DNA from: Agromyces flavus
GTDB taxonomy: Bacteria > Actinomycetota > Actinomycetes > Actinomycetales > Microbacteriaceae
Length of the DNA stretch: 64,000 nucleotides
Assembly: GCF_900104685.1 (NCBI RefSeq)
Contig: NZ_LT629755.1
Coordinates: 2,294,001-2,358,000, forward strand
Reading direction: 5' to 3'
Shown in pieces: positions 1-8,870 of this stretch (positions are counted from its first letter, which is position 1; the number at the start of each line of letters is the position of its first letter). The translations under genes were made by a program, and so were the position numbers. The notes beneath the pieces were generated by a model. That model did no database searches and was not told the origin of the DNA. It saw only the letters and a program-made list of their open reading frames with translations.

Positions 1-1133
1 GCGAGGACCTCGCGCGTGTGCTCTCCGACGAGTGGCGCGCCGCGATAGAGCTGCGGCGGCGTCGCCGAGAAGCGGTACGGGAAGCCGGGCGTCTTCACGT
101 GCCCCTCCGTCGGGTGGTCGTACTCGATGAACGTGCCGTTGTGCACGATCTGGGCGTCGTCGACGAGCTCCTGGTAGCCCAGGATTGGACCGATCCAGAC
201 CCCGGCGGCACCGAGCACCTCGATCCAATACCCCGACGGCTTCTCTCGGAGCTTCGCGGCGGTCCTGGCGTGGATCTCGTCGCGTCGGGTCCAGCCCTCG
301 ACCTCGCTGTTCCAGCCCTCGAAGGCGGGCTCGTCGATCAGGCGTCCGAGCTCGTGCAGGTCGGCGAAGGCGAGTGCCACGAAGCCGTCGCTCGTGGCGA
401 AGACGCCGTACGGCGCTCGGATGTACACGTGCGCGTGCGGTTCGGCGGAGCGTTCCTGGGTCTTTCGGCCCACGGTGAACACCGACAGCTCCTGCATCTG
501 CAGGGTCGTGAGCGCATCGAGCATGTTCACCGTGACGAGCTGGCCCTCGCCCGTGCGCTCGCGGTGCAGCAACGCGGCGAGCACGCCTTCGAACGCGGTC
601 GACGCCGTCACGGCGTCGGCCAGGTACTGGCCTGCAGGCGCCGGCTCGTCGCCGTGCCGGCCGGCGGACAGCATCGCACCGGACATCGCCTGGAGGAGCA
701 GATCCTGGCCCGGACGGTCCCGGTACGGGCCGTCCTCGCCGTACCCCGAGATGGAGACGTAGACGATCGACGGATTGATCGCCCGCAACGATTCGTAGTC
801 GACGCCGAGTCGGGCCGCGACGCCGGGTCGGTAGTTCTGCAGGAAGACGTCGGCGCCCGCCACGAGGCCGCGGAGCGCAGCACGGCCCTCATCGCTCTTG
901 AGGTCGAGCGCGACCGACCGCTTGTTGCGGTTGAGGGAGAGGAACGACACGTTGATCTCGTTCCCGCTCGCGCCGCCCGCGGCCGTGTGCCGCTGCCATT
1001 CGCCGGTCGTGGGCTCGACCTTGATCACGTCTGCTCCGAGGTCGCCGAGGCGCTGCGCCGCGAACGGCCCGGCCATGGCGATGGAGCAGTCGAGCACGCG
1101 ATAGCCCGCGAGCACTCCGTTGGTCTGGGTCAC
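1..1133 (-). CDS. CaiB/BaiF family CoA-transferase, 3' end cut by window edge
   Basis: Family III CoA-transferase, moving CoA between an acyl-CoA and a free organic acid through an aspartyl intermediate. The N-terminus reads GYRVLDCSIAMAGPFAAQ followed by LGDLGADVIKVEP, the usual family opening, and the catalytic Asp is in PGQDLLLQAMSG near residue 165. About 377 residues are visible; the family is usually about 400, so only a short C-terminal piece lies outside. The GTG start at 1133 overlaps the previous gene's stop (GTGA). As the last gene of the binding-protein operon it probably activates an acid made from the imported compound. Substrate unknown. Confidence 0.9.
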   Translation of the reverse strand, partial: MTQTNGVLAGYRVLDCSIAMAGPFAAQRLGDLGADVIKVEPTTGEWQRHTAAGGASGNEINVSFLSLNRNKRSVALDLKSDEGRAALRGLVAGADVFLQNYRPGVAARLGVDYESLRAINPSIVYVSISGYGEDGPYRDRPGQDLLLQAMSGAMLSAGRHGDEPAPAGQYLADAVTASTAFEGVLAALLHRERTGEGQLVTVNMLDALTTLQMQELSVFTVGRKTQERSAEPHAHVYIRAPYGVFATSDGFVALAFADLHELGRLIDEPAFEGWNSEVEGWTRRDEIHARTAAKLREKPSGYWIEVLGAAGVWIGPILGYQELVDDAQIVHNGTFIEYDHPTEGHVKTPGFPYRFSATPPQLYRGAPLVGEHTREVL

Positions 1134-2230
1134 GCTGACTCCTCGTGGTGGTGGTGCTGCCGGGCGCCGACGCCGTGCCGCACGGCGACCTCGGCTCCGC
1201 CGGCCGCGGCGCTGCGCAGCATCGCGTCGATCAGCTCGACGGAGCGGGCTGCGACGTCGGCATCCGAGTTGTTCTCGGTGCTCGCGCCGGTGATCAGGTC
1301 GACGAAGCGGTTGGGCGGCACGATGCATTCGTAGGCGCCCTCGCCGGGCGGGATGTCGAGGTCCCACCTCCGGCCGTCGTAGCGATGCAGCGACACGCGC
1401 TCGCGCTCGGTGTCGAGCATGAGCACGCCCTCGGTGCCGAAGATGCGGAGGTCGACCTGGTACGGGTCGCCGTCGGGAAGGGTGGCGGCACCCGACAGCG
1501 AGCCGAGCGCCCCGCCGTCGAAGGTGATGACGGCGGCATCGAAGAGGTCGACCGCGGCCTGGCCGTTCGAGACCTTCGCCATGACGGATGCCGCGCGCAA
1601 CTCGCTCAGCCAGAACAGCATCGCACTCGAGTGCGTGACCTGGCCGTGCGCGTACCCGCCACCGCGCGCCGGCGACTGCCAGGTACGGGGGTCGGGTCCG
1701 CTCGTCTTCGAGTCCCAGAGCGAACGGATGTGGTTCGTGTCTCCGGCGAACAGCCCCAGCGTCGGAGAGGCCATGTGGCAGAGGACGTGCTGGATCTCGC
1801 CGAGGTGGCCCTCCGCCACGAGTCGCTTGGCCTCGATCGTGAAGGGCTTGTAGTTCCATCCGTACGGCGCGAGGAAGTGGACGCCGGCCGCACGGACACG
1901 ATCCGCCAGGTCCCAGCCCTGCTCCGCCGTCAGCGTGACCGGCTTCTCCACGAGCACGTGCAGGCCGCGATCGATCGCGGCGACGGCCTGCGGGTGGTGC
2001 AGGTCGTGCGGCGTGCTGATCACCACGGCGTCCAGGTCCTGATCCAGGAGCTCGTCGTAGTCGTTCGTCGCCATGCCGAAGCCGAACTGCTCTCGCACCG
2101 CCTCGAGCTCCGAGCCGATGCCGCAGACGCCGGCGAGGTCGACGTCCTCGCGCGCGGCGAAGATCGGGAAGTGATTGCTCGTCGCCCACCAGCCGGCGCC
2201 GACCGCGCCCAGGCGCACCCGCCGGCTCAT
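1130..2230 (-). CDS. Gfo/Idh/MocA family NAD(P)-dependent oxidoreductase
   Basis: 366 residues. Rossmann start RLGAVGAGWWATSNHFP, then the family motif VEKPVT near residue 95, which carries the catalytic Lys, followed by the alpha/beta C-terminal domain. These enzymes oxidise or reduce sugars, inositols and related polyols with NAD(P). The gene overlaps the upstream MBL gene (ATGA) and the downstream CoA-transferase gene (GTGA), so the three are translationally coupled. Its C-terminus has a run of four His before the last Glu residues. Within the operon it most likely dehydrogenates the imported sugar or sugar acid; the substrate cannot be read from sequence. Confidence 0.9.
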   Translation of the reverse strand: MSRRVRLGAVGAGWWATSNHFPIFAAREDVDLAGVCGIGSELEAVREQFGFGMATNDYDELLDQDLDAVVISTPHDLHHPQAVAAIDRGLHVLVEKPVTLTAEQGWDLADRVRAAGVHFLAPYGWNYKPFTIEAKRLVAEGHLGEIQHVLCHMASPTLGLFAGDTNHIRSLWDSKTSGPDPRTWQSPARGGGYAHGQVTHSSAMLFWLSELRAASVMAKVSNGQAAVDLFDAAVITFDGGALGSLSGAATLPDGDPYQVDLRIFGTEGVLMLDTERERVSLHRYDGRRWDLDIPPGEGAYECIVPPNRFVDLITGASTENNSDADVAARSVELIDAMLRSAAAGGAEVAVRHGVGARQHHHHEESA

Positions 2231-3189
2231 TCGACCGGGCTCCAGCGACGGCGGCCCGCGTCATCCGCCTGCTCGGTCACGACCCCGCGGGCGGCCAGCC
2301 GCTCGAGGTTGCCGGTGACGGGGAAGACCGCGTAGTCGAGTGCGTCGGAGGGCCACGGCCCGAGGTCGGCGCCCGCCGCCCGGACCAGTTCGAGCGTGGT
2401 CCGCGGCTCGTCGTCGTCGGCGAGGAGTTCCCGCAGCACCTCGTCGATGCGCGCGGTGTAGGCCTCGCTCTCGTCGAGGAAGGCGCGGACGGCGGCACCC
2501 TCGTACACCGGATAGTGCGCCGTCAGGAGCAGGTCGACGTCGAGGTCGCGGAAGGCGCGGAGGCTGTCGACGTAGGGACCGACGTCGCGATAGGTCGGCG
2601 GGAACGCCGCGCGGCCGTCGGCGTACGGCACCGTCGTGCCGAGCGTCGCATCGCCGATCACGATCGCCCGATTGGACGGATCGTGCACGGCGACGTGGCC
2701 CGGACTGTGGCCGGGCACGTGGAGCACCCTCACCGTGCGACCGCCGAGGTCGAACTCCTCGCCGCCCGCCAGGCGCCGGTCGACAGGAACGAGGTCGGCG
2801 ACGCCACGCAGGTAGGCCGTGGTCTCGGGCGGGTCGTCGAAGCCATCGGTGTCGCGGAACTCGCCGTACCGCACGTCGATCAGCCGGTCGACGTCCTCGA
2901 CGAGCTCGGCGTCGAGTCGGTGCGCCATGATCTCGATCGACGGGATCGCGGCCTTCAGCGCCCCGTTGCCGCCGGTGTGGTCGTAGTCGCAGTGCGTGTT
3001 CACCGCCCAGCGCAGCTTCTCGCGGGGAATCCCGGCCGCGTCGAGGTACGGCAGCAGCGTCTCGGTGATGCTCTCGCGGATGCCGGTGTCGACGAGCAGT
3101 GCGGCGGTGTCGCCGACGAGCAGGTAGAGCGCGACGAAGCGCTCGCCGAGCGGTGCCTGCACGCGGTGCAACCCGTCCCTGATCTCCAT
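2227..3189 (-). CDS. MBL-fold metallo-hydrolase
   Basis: 320 residues of metallo-beta-lactamase fold. The first metal motif is THCDYDHTGG: H66, D68, D70 and H71, so the usual second His of HxHxDH is an Asp. Later elements are present: HVPGHSPGH around residues 158-165, IGDATLG around 178-184 and TAHYPVY near 224-230. The family hydrolyses lactones, thioesters and similar bonds using one or two metal ions. A lactonase or thioesterase step would suit its place between a sugar-acid dehydratase and a dehydrogenase, but that is inference. The stop overlaps the next gene's start. Confidence 0.85.
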   Translation of the reverse strand: MEIRDGLHRVQAPLGERFVALYLLVGDTAALLVDTGIRESITETLLPYLDAAGIPREKLRWAVNTHCDYDHTGGNGALKAAIPSIEIMAHRLDAELVEDVDRLIDVRYGEFRDTDGFDDPPETTAYLRGVADLVPVDRRLAGGEEFDLGGRTVRVLHVPGHSPGHVAVHDPSNRAIVIGDATLGTTVPYADGRAAFPPTYRDVGPYVDSLRAFRDLDVDLLLTAHYPVYEGAAVRAFLDESEAYTARIDEVLRELLADDDEPRTTLELVRAAGADLGPWPSDALDYAVFPVTGNLERLAARGVVTEQADDAGRRRWSPVE

Positions 3190-3211
3190 CCGGATCTCCT
3201 CGTCCTTCGCC

Positions 3212-4363
3212 TCAGCGCTCGACGCCGTCGAGCACCACGCGCAGGCCGGCGCGCACCGGTCGCATGTGCGGTCCTGCGGGGTTCGCCCAACCGTCGCCGC
3301 GACGCGCGCCCTCGATGACGACCTCGTCGATGCTGATGCCGGAACCCGGCTCGTCGCCCAGCACGATGCCGCCGTCGACGAACTCGTGGTCGACGAGTAC
3401 GCCGTCCGCGAAGTCGAACGCCTGCAGCTCGGTCGTGAGGTGGTTCGGCACCGCGGTCATCACGTGCGCCACCGCGGGGTTCGCGTTGTAGCCCACCGGG
3501 CTGATGGGGAGGTCGCGAGCCGCCGACGCGAGTGCCAGCCGCTGCATGTGGCTGACTCCCCAGACGGCCCCGGCCTGGACGACGTCCGGCGCTCCCGCCT
3601 CGAACAGCGACCGGAACTGGTCGACACCGGTGAGGTTCTCCCCGGTGGCGACGGCGGCGCGGATGGCGGTGCTCAGCCGGGCATGGCCGACCGCGTCCCA
3701 CCGTCGCAGCGGCTCCTCGACCCAGATCAGGTCGACGTGCTCCTCGAGCGCGCTGACGTAGCGCACGGCCTGCTTGACCTGCCAGGACTCGTTCGCGTCG
3801 AGCATGAGCCCGGGCCGCGCGGTGTTCGCCGCGAGGGCGTCGGCGAGGATGCCGAGGCGCCGCACGTCTGCGTCGAAGTCGAGCCCGCCCTTGAGCTTGC
3901 CCGCGACGAAGCCGCGTTCGGCGAACTCGGCGTACAGCGTCGCGAGCTCCTCATCGTCGAGGGCGATGTCGAGTCCCGAAGCGTAGGCGGGGACGAACCG
4001 GTCGCGTCCGCCGAGGAGGCGCCACAGCGGCTCGTCCGCAGCCTTGGCCTTCAGGTCCCAGAGTGCCGCGTCGAGGCTCGCCACCCCGCCGTAGGTGGCC
4101 CCGGCGTGGCCTGACTTGAACACCTGCGCGAGCATGCGGTCGAACAGCGCCGAGACGCCGCGCGGGTCCTCCCCCTCGATTGCGGGGAACAACCGGTCGA
4201 GGTCGGCGTGCGATCCGATGCCGACGCCCTCGATGCCGGAATCGGTCTCGACGATGACGATCGGGACCTCCGTGACGGCCTCGACGATGTGGCCGTTGAC
4301 GTCGCCGATCGCGCGCCGCCAGTGGTGCTGGGCGGTGAGCGTGCGATACCCGGTGATCTTCAT
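3212..4363 (-). CDS. Mandelate racemase/muconate lactonizing enzyme family dehydratase-like protein
   Basis: 383 residues, enolase superfamily. N-terminal capping domain, then a TIM barrel with GKLKGGLDFDADVRR, and metal ligands in LMLDANESW (Asp), WVEEPL (Glu) and TGENL (Glu). The Lys of KLKGG sits where the family carries its catalytic base. Members abstract the proton alpha to a carboxylate, as sugar-acid dehydratases or racemases. The position directly after the permeases argues for an acid-sugar substrate. I cannot choose between galactonate, rhamnonate, fuconate and related dehydratases; the residues that define these subgroups are not decisive by eye. Confidence 0.88.
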   Translation of the reverse strand: MKITGYRTLTAQHHWRRAIGDVNGHIVEAVTEVPIVIVETDSGIEGVGIGSHADLDRLFPAIEGEDPRGVSALFDRMLAQVFKSGHAGATYGGVASLDAALWDLKAKAADEPLWRLLGGRDRFVPAYASGLDIALDDEELATLYAEFAERGFVAGKLKGGLDFDADVRRLGILADALAANTARPGLMLDANESWQVKQAVRYVSALEEHVDLIWVEEPLRRWDAVGHARLSTAIRAAVATGENLTGVDQFRSLFEAGAPDVVQAGAVWGVSHMQRLALASAARDLPISPVGYNANPAVAHVMTAVPNHLTTELQAFDFADGVLVDHEFVDGGIVLGDEPGSGISIDEVVIEGARRGDGWANPAGPHMRPVRAGLRVVLDGVER

Positions 4364-4370
4364 GGGGTCC

Positions 4371-5273
4371 TCACTCCTTCGTTCCGCCGGCGGTCATGCC
4401 CTCGACGAGGAACCGCTGCGCGAAGAGGAAGATCAGCAGGATGGGGGCGACCGAGAGCAGCGTCGCCAGGGCAAGGGTGGGCAGCTCGATGACGATGCTC
4501 GTCGCCGTCGTGGGGTTGAACGCCGGCACGTTGGAGAGCAGGTTCGCCAACCCGACCTGCACGGGGATCTTCTGGCCGCCGACGACGAGGAACGGGAGGA
4601 AGTAGTTGTTCCAGTTGGCCACGAAGCTGAAGAAGCCCACGAGTGCGATCACGGGCGTCGCAAGCGGCATGGCCACCTGCGCGAACACCCGCAGCTCGCC
4701 CGCGCCGTCGATGCGCGCCGCATTCAGCAGGTCGCGCGAGACGGCGGTCGAGAAGTAGATGTACGTGAGGTAGACGCCGAACGGGAAGAAGGAGAACGGC
4801 AGGATCACCGCGAGCGGGCTGCCGATGAGGCGGGCGGCGCTCAGCTCGAGGAAGATCGGGAGCACGAGCGCCGTGTTCGGGATGAGCATCACGACGAGGG
4901 TGGTCACCAGCAGCACCCGACGGCCCTTGAACTCGATGAGGGCGAGCGCGTAGCCGGCCGGAATGCTGACGATGAGCGTGATCGCGAGCGCCGTGAACGA
5001 GTAGAACGCCGAGTTCGCGAGCCACGTCGAGAACACCCCGCTGCCGAACGCGAACAGCTCGTTCCAGTTGGCGCCGAGCTGCTCGAGCGAGCCGAAGCTG
5101 AACGGTCCGTCCAGCAGCAGCTGGGTGTTCGTCTTCGTCGGTGCCAGGAGCAGCCAGATGATCGGCAGGATGAAGAAGGCGGCGAAGGCCAGGAGCAGCA
5201 CGGCCACCAGGGCGCGACCGATCCACTGCCCCGGCGTCAGGGCGCGTCGGCGGCGCACGGCGAGGTCAGTCAT
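4371..5273 (-). CDS. Carbohydrate ABC transporter permease, MalG type
   Basis: 300 residues with about six membrane helices. The inner-membrane coupling loop is NAARIDGAGELRVFAQVAMP, the EAA loop of carbohydrate permeases. It starts 8 bp inside the end of the other permease gene, so the two are translationally coupled and should form a heterodimeric channel. No ATP-binding subunit is encoded in this operon. In actinobacteria such systems commonly share an MsiK-type ATPase encoded elsewhere, and that is the likely explanation here. Confidence 0.93.
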   Translation of the reverse strand: MTDLAVRRRRALTPGQWIGRALVAVLLLAFAAFFILPIIWLLLAPTKTNTQLLLDGPFSFGSLEQLGANWNELFAFGSGVFSTWLANSAFYSFTALAITLIVSIPAGYALALIEFKGRRVLLVTTLVVMLIPNTALVLPIFLELSAARLIGSPLAVILPFSFFPFGVYLTYIYFSTAVSRDLLNAARIDGAGELRVFAQVAMPLATPVIALVGFFSFVANWNNYFLPFLVVGGQKIPVQVGLANLLSNVPAFNPTTATSIVIELPTLALATLLSVAPILLIFLFAQRFLVEGMTAGGTKE

Positions 5274-6210
5274 GTTCGAACAGCCTTCCGCGGAAGATGA
5301 AGACGGTGGACAGCCCGAGGGCGACGACGAGGAGCATGACCGAGATCGCCGCGGAGCCCGAGAAGTCGCCCTGCCGGAACGCGTAGAGGTACGCCAGCTG
5401 GTTCAGCGAGTAGTCCTCGGGGACGACGTTCTTCGTCGCCTGGGCGAGGACCTTCGGCTCGACGAAGAGCTGGGTGCCCGCTGCCAGGGACATGATGCCC
5501 ATGTAGCTGATCCACTTGGTGAGCATGGGGAGCTGGATGTGCCAGGCCACCTGCAGCGCGTTCGCACCGTCGATGCGAGCCGCCTCCATGATGTCGGAGC
5601 TGATGTTGTTGAGCGCGCCGTACATGATGACGATCCATCCACCGGCCCCGGCCCAGAAGGCGATGACCGTGAACACCACGGGCAGGTTGTCGACCGCGAC
5701 GACGTTGACGAGCGACTCGAACCCCATGGCCCGCAGGAGCCCCGAGACGGGGCTGACGGACGGGTCGAGCACGAACAGCCAGAGGAGCACGCTCGAGGCG
5801 CCCGCGATCGCGCCCGGGATGTAGAAGAGGAACCGCGCGGTGTCGCCGAGCCAGCGGACCCGGATGCCGTGCACGACGATCGCGAGCACCACGACGAAGA
5901 TGAGGAGGCTGACGAGCCAGAAGACGATGTAGAGCGCGACGTGGCCGACCGCGGGCAGGAACCGGTAGTCGCCCATCACGCGGGCGAAGTTGTCGAAGCC
6001 GACGAAGTCGCCGTCGCGCGTGAACGAGAGGTAGAGCGCGTAGAGCGTGGGGAGGAGGCCGAACGCGAGCAGCAGGATCGTGTATCCGCTGACGAAGAGG
6101 TAGCCGTATCGCGACTGCCCCGCGTTCACCCGGGAGGAGCGCCGGGTCTCCGGCCGGCGCCGCCCCGAGGGGACGACGCCGGCCGGAGCCGGAGGTGCGG
6201 TGACGGTCAC
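5266..6210 (-). CDS. Carbohydrate ABC transporter permease, MalF type
   Basis: About 314 residues, with an Arg-rich cytoplasmic N-terminus before the first helix (YGYLFVSGYTILLLAFGLL) and six membrane helices. The coupling loop is EAARIDGANALQVAWHIQLP. The GTG at 6210 begins 1 nt after the binding-protein stop. An in-frame ATG at 6246 would overlap that gene by 35 bp, and the start is not settled by a strong ribosome site. It pairs with the downstream MalG-type permease. Confidence 0.92.
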   Translation of the reverse strand: MTVTAPPAPAGVVPSGRRRPETRRSSRVNAGQSRYGYLFVSGYTILLLAFGLLPTLYALYLSFTRDGDFVGFDNFARVMGDYRFLPAVGHVALYIVFWLVSLLIFVVVLAIVVHGIRVRWLGDTARFLFYIPGAIAGASSVLLWLFVLDPSVSPVSGLLRAMGFESLVNVVAVDNLPVVFTVIAFWAGAGGWIVIMYGALNNISSDIMEAARIDGANALQVAWHIQLPMLTKWISYMGIMSLAAGTQLFVEPKVLAQATKNVVPEDYSLNQLAYLYAFRQGDFSGSAAISVMLLVVALGLSTVFIFRGRLFEHD

Positions 6211-6211
6211 G

Positions 6212-7582
6212 TTACTCGACCGTGTACCCGTTGACGGTGGCTTCATTCTCGAGCTCCTTCTGCCACGCCGGCAGCTGGGACACCACGGTCTCGCCTTCGG
6301 CGATCGCCGGGATGACGACCTTCGCCCACGCGGTCTCGGGGCTCCAGGAGGTCACGTTCCATCCGTCCCAGATCTGGCCCGCGGCATCCGACATGACCGT
6401 CTTGAAGTCGTCGTTGACGAAGTAGCCGGCCTCGGCCTGCTTGTCGAGCCACTTCTCGGCCGCCGAGGTGTAGGCAGGGTACCCGGAGGAGGCCTCGACC
6501 TGGAACTCGTCGGCGCTCGTCACGAACTCGAGGAACGTCTTGACGGCCTCGAGGTTCTTCGAGTGGCTCGAGGCATACCAGACACCGCCGCCGACGTTGC
6601 CCGCCGCGATGTCGCCGCCCTCCCAGGCAAGCGGGGGCGCCACGCCGATCTCACCGGCGGGGGTCGCGAGACCGCCCTGGAAGATGGCGCCCGTGTACCA
6701 GACCGGACCGGGGACGCCCACGAGCTTGTCGGCGTAGTTGGCGGCGAACTCCGGGCTGAAGAAGCTGTCCTGCACGAGGGTGCCGTTCGCCAGCATGCCG
6801 TCGATGATCTCCGAGATCTTCTGGGCGTGCTCGTCCTCGGTGTCCGAGTGGAACACGCCGGGCTCGGGCGACTGGAAGACCGGTGACTCGGAACCGCCGT
6901 AGTAGACGTACGTCATGAAGCTGTCGCCCATGCTGCCGAGGATGTACCCGGGGTGCTCGGCGGCGAGCTTGTCGCCGAGTTCGGCGTACTCCTCCCACGT
7001 GGTGGGAACCTCGTAGCCGAACTCGTCGAGCAGGCGCTGGTTGTAGTAGAAGACGGTCTGGGCGAGGTCGTTGCGCAGGCCGTAGACGGTGCCGTCGATC
7101 GTGGCGTAGTCGAGCGAACCCTCGGCGAACCCGTCGAGGAAGTCCTGGTCGAAGAGGCCCTTGTTGAGCGGTGCCGCGAAGCCGGGCTCGCCCTGCGGCG
7201 TCTCCTTCGACGCCCAGATGGCGTCGTTCTGCTGGGTCGAGAAGACGACGTCGGGCCAGCCCTCGCCGGCCTGGTCCATGAGCGAGATCTTGCTCTGGAA
7301 CGAGCCGCTGCCGCCGGCGTTGCCGTCATAGGTCTCGAGCGTGACGTCGATGTCGGGGTACGCCTCCTGGAAGGCGGTGACGGCGGGTTCGCGGGATGCG
7401 TCGACCCACACGGTGATCGGGCTGTCCTCCACCTGTTCGGCGGCGGCGAACCCGTAGGCGTCTCCACCTCCACCGGAAGCATCGGAGGAGCATCCGCTCA
7501 GGACGAGGAGGCCGGCGGCGACGGCGGCCCCGGCGGTGATCAGCCGAGCGGCTCGGCGGCGGGAAGACGATTGCTGGGACAT
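6212..7582 (-). CDS. Extracellular carbohydrate-binding lipoprotein of the ABC transporter
   Basis: 456 residues. Lipoprotein signal: SRRRAARLITAGAAVAAG then the lipobox LSGC, followed by a Ser/Gly linker. The mature part looks like a family 1 solute-binding protein, for example ITVWVDASREPAVTAFQEAYPDIDV and TWEEYAELGDKLAAEHPGY. The start at 7582 is chosen because AGGA lies 8 nt upstream; an in-frame ATG at 7591 is an alternative. It delivers substrate to the two permeases that follow. First gene of the operon, divergent from the GntR regulator, which probably controls it. Confidence 0.93.
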   Translation of the reverse strand: MSQQSSSRRRAARLITAGAAVAAGLLVLSGCSSDASGGGGDAYGFAAAEQVEDSPITVWVDASREPAVTAFQEAYPDIDVTLETYDGNAGGSGSFQSKISLMDQAGEGWPDVVFSTQQNDAIWASKETPQGEPGFAAPLNKGLFDQDFLDGFAEGSLDYATIDGTVYGLRNDLAQTVFYYNQRLLDEFGYEVPTTWEEYAELGDKLAAEHPGYILGSMGDSFMTYVYYGGSESPVFQSPEPGVFHSDTEDEHAQKISEIIDGMLANGTLVQDSFFSPEFAANYADKLVGVPGPVWYTGAIFQGGLATPAGEIGVAPPLAWEGGDIAAGNVGGGVWYASSHSKNLEAVKTFLEFVTSADEFQVEASSGYPAYTSAAEKWLDKQAEAGYFVNDDFKTVMSDAAGQIWDGWNVTSWSPETAWAKVVIPAIAEGETVVSQLPAWQKELENEATVNGYTVE

Positions 7583-7651
7583 GTCGCGCATCCTGTTCTT
7601 GGTCGGCGTCGATGACGACTGGAGCACCCGGGGCGGGCTGAGAGTGATTAC

Positions 7652-7657
7652 ATCATA
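7652..7657 (-). promoter_or_regulatory. -10 element of the ABC operon promoter
   Basis: Read leftward the hexamer is TATGAT, one base from the consensus. A weak -35 (CTTTCA) lies 18 nt upstream. A small palindrome, TGATTACATCA (7645-7655), overlaps the -10, so a bound repressor there could block polymerase. Confidence 0.45.
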
Positions 7658-7680
7658 CGTCTCACCAAATGGCAATGAAA

Positions 7681-7696
7681 GATCATAGGTGTGATC
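7681..7696. promoter_or_regulatory. Probable operator of the GntR/FadR-type regulator
   Basis: Inverted repeat GATCA-TAGGTG-TGATC in the 135-nt gap between the ABC operon and the regulator gene. It lies just upstream of the -35 region of the leftward promoter and about 20 bp before the regulator's start, where one dimer could control both genes. Assignment to the adjacent regulator is inference from position. Confidence 0.45.
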
Positions 7697-7717
7697 ATTT
7701 CGAGGTAGGCTTGATGC

Positions 7718-8470
7718 ATGTCCACCGAACTCCGCGCCTCGGACGGTTCCGCCGCGTACCCCACCCTCGCCGCGCGGGCGCGAACGCCGCGCCTCGGAGT
7801 GACCGTCGTCGCCGACCTCGTCGACGCGATCGTGCGCGGAGACCTCCCGCCGGGGACGTCGCTCCCGCCCGAGGCCGTGCTCTGCGAGCAGTTCGGCGTC
7901 AGCCGGACGGTCATTCGCGAGTCGGTCAAGCGTCTCGAGGAGAAGGGCCTGGTGACGGTCGCGCAGGGCCGCGGCACCCAGGTCCTGGGTGCGGAGTCGT
8001 GGAACATGGTCGACGCGACGGTGCTCTCCGCGCTCGTCGCGAACGATGCGACGCTCGGCATCCTCGACGACCTGAGCGTCGTGCGGGCCTCGCTCGAGGG
8101 GGTCATCGCCCGAGACGCGGCGACCCACCGGTCGCCTGATGACCTCGAGCGGCTGCGCGAAGCCCTCCAACTCATGCGCGACACGATCGAGGACGAGCCC
8201 GCGTTCAACGCCGCCGACGTGGTCTTCCATACCCGAGTCGGCGACATGAGCACCAACCGGCTCGCCGTCAACCTCGTCCAGACGCTCTTCGGTCGCGCGC
8301 GCGAGAGCGCCCGCTTCCACCTGCACAGCCGCCTCGAGATCACGCTCGACGAGCATGAGCAGGTGTTCGCCGCCATCGAGGCCGGCGACCCGGATGCCGC
8401 GGAGCGGGCGATGCGCTCCCACATCACCGACGCCTGGGAGCGCCGCCGCCCTCCGAGCCCGCGCCGCTGA
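7718..8470 (+). CDS. FadR-subfamily GntR transcriptional regulator
   Basis: 250 residues. N-terminal winged helix: IVRGDLPPGTSLPPEAVLCE, then the recognition part FGVSRTVIRESVKRLEEKGLV and the wing VAQGRGTQVL. The C-terminal FCD-type domain is all-helical and carries metal-binding candidates such as FHTRVGDMS and an SHITDAW end. Such proteins bind a small acid or sugar acid and release DNA. Divergent from the ABC operon, so it most likely regulates that operon and itself. Start ATG 7718 with GAGG about 12 nt upstream; an ATG at 7714 is out of frame. Confidence 0.92.
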   Translation: MSTELRASDGSAAYPTLAARARTPRLGVTVVADLVDAIVRGDLPPGTSLPPEAVLCEQFGVSRTVIRESVKRLEEKGLVTVAQGRGTQVLGAESWNMVDATVLSALVANDATLGILDDLSVVRASLEGVIARDAATHRSPDDLERLREALQLMRDTIEDEPAFNAADVVFHTRVGDMSTNRLAVNLVQTLFGRARESARFHLHSRLEITLDEHEQVFAAIEAGDPDAAERAMRSHITDAWERRRPPSPRR

Positions 8471-8489
8471 GCACCGATACGCTTCGCTC

Positions 8490-8861
8490 GTGCCCGCCGC
8501 CATCGCGCTGACCGTCATCCTCGCCGCCCTCGCCGTGTTCCAGCTCGCGCTCGCGCTCGGCGCGCCGATCGGCCGGTTCGCCTGGGGCGGGCAGCACCGC
8601 GTGCTGCCGACGCGCCTGCGGATCGGCAGCCTGGTGTCGATCGTGATCTACGCGGTCATCGCGGTGCTGGCGCTCGACAAGGTGGGGCTCATCGACGTCG
8701 TGCCCGACGTGGTCTCCGACGTGGGGATGTGGGTGGTGCTCGCGTACTTCGTTCTCGGCATCCCGCTGAACGCGATCTCGCGCAGCAAGCCCGAGCGCTA
8801 CACGATGACGCCCGTCGTCACCCTGCTGGCGGTCCTGAGCCTGCTGGTCGCACTGAGCTGA
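8490..8861 (+). CDS. Small membrane protein of unknown function
   Basis: 123 residues with about four hydrophobic helices (start PAAIALTVILAALAVFQLAL, end TPVVTLLAVLSLLVALS) and a short polar loop PIGRFAWGGQHRVLPTRLR after the first. The GTG at 8490 follows the regulator by 20 nt and is the most economical start. Similar small four-helix proteins are common in Microbacteriaceae without known roles. It may be read through from the regulator gene. Confidence 0.7.
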   Translation: MPAAIALTVILAALAVFQLALALGAPIGRFAWGGQHRVLPTRLRIGSLVSIVIYAVIAVLALDKVGLIDVVPDVVSDVGMWVVLAYFVLGIPLNAISRSKPERYTMTPVVTLLAVLSLLVALS

Positions 8862-8870
8862 ACGCCAGGC

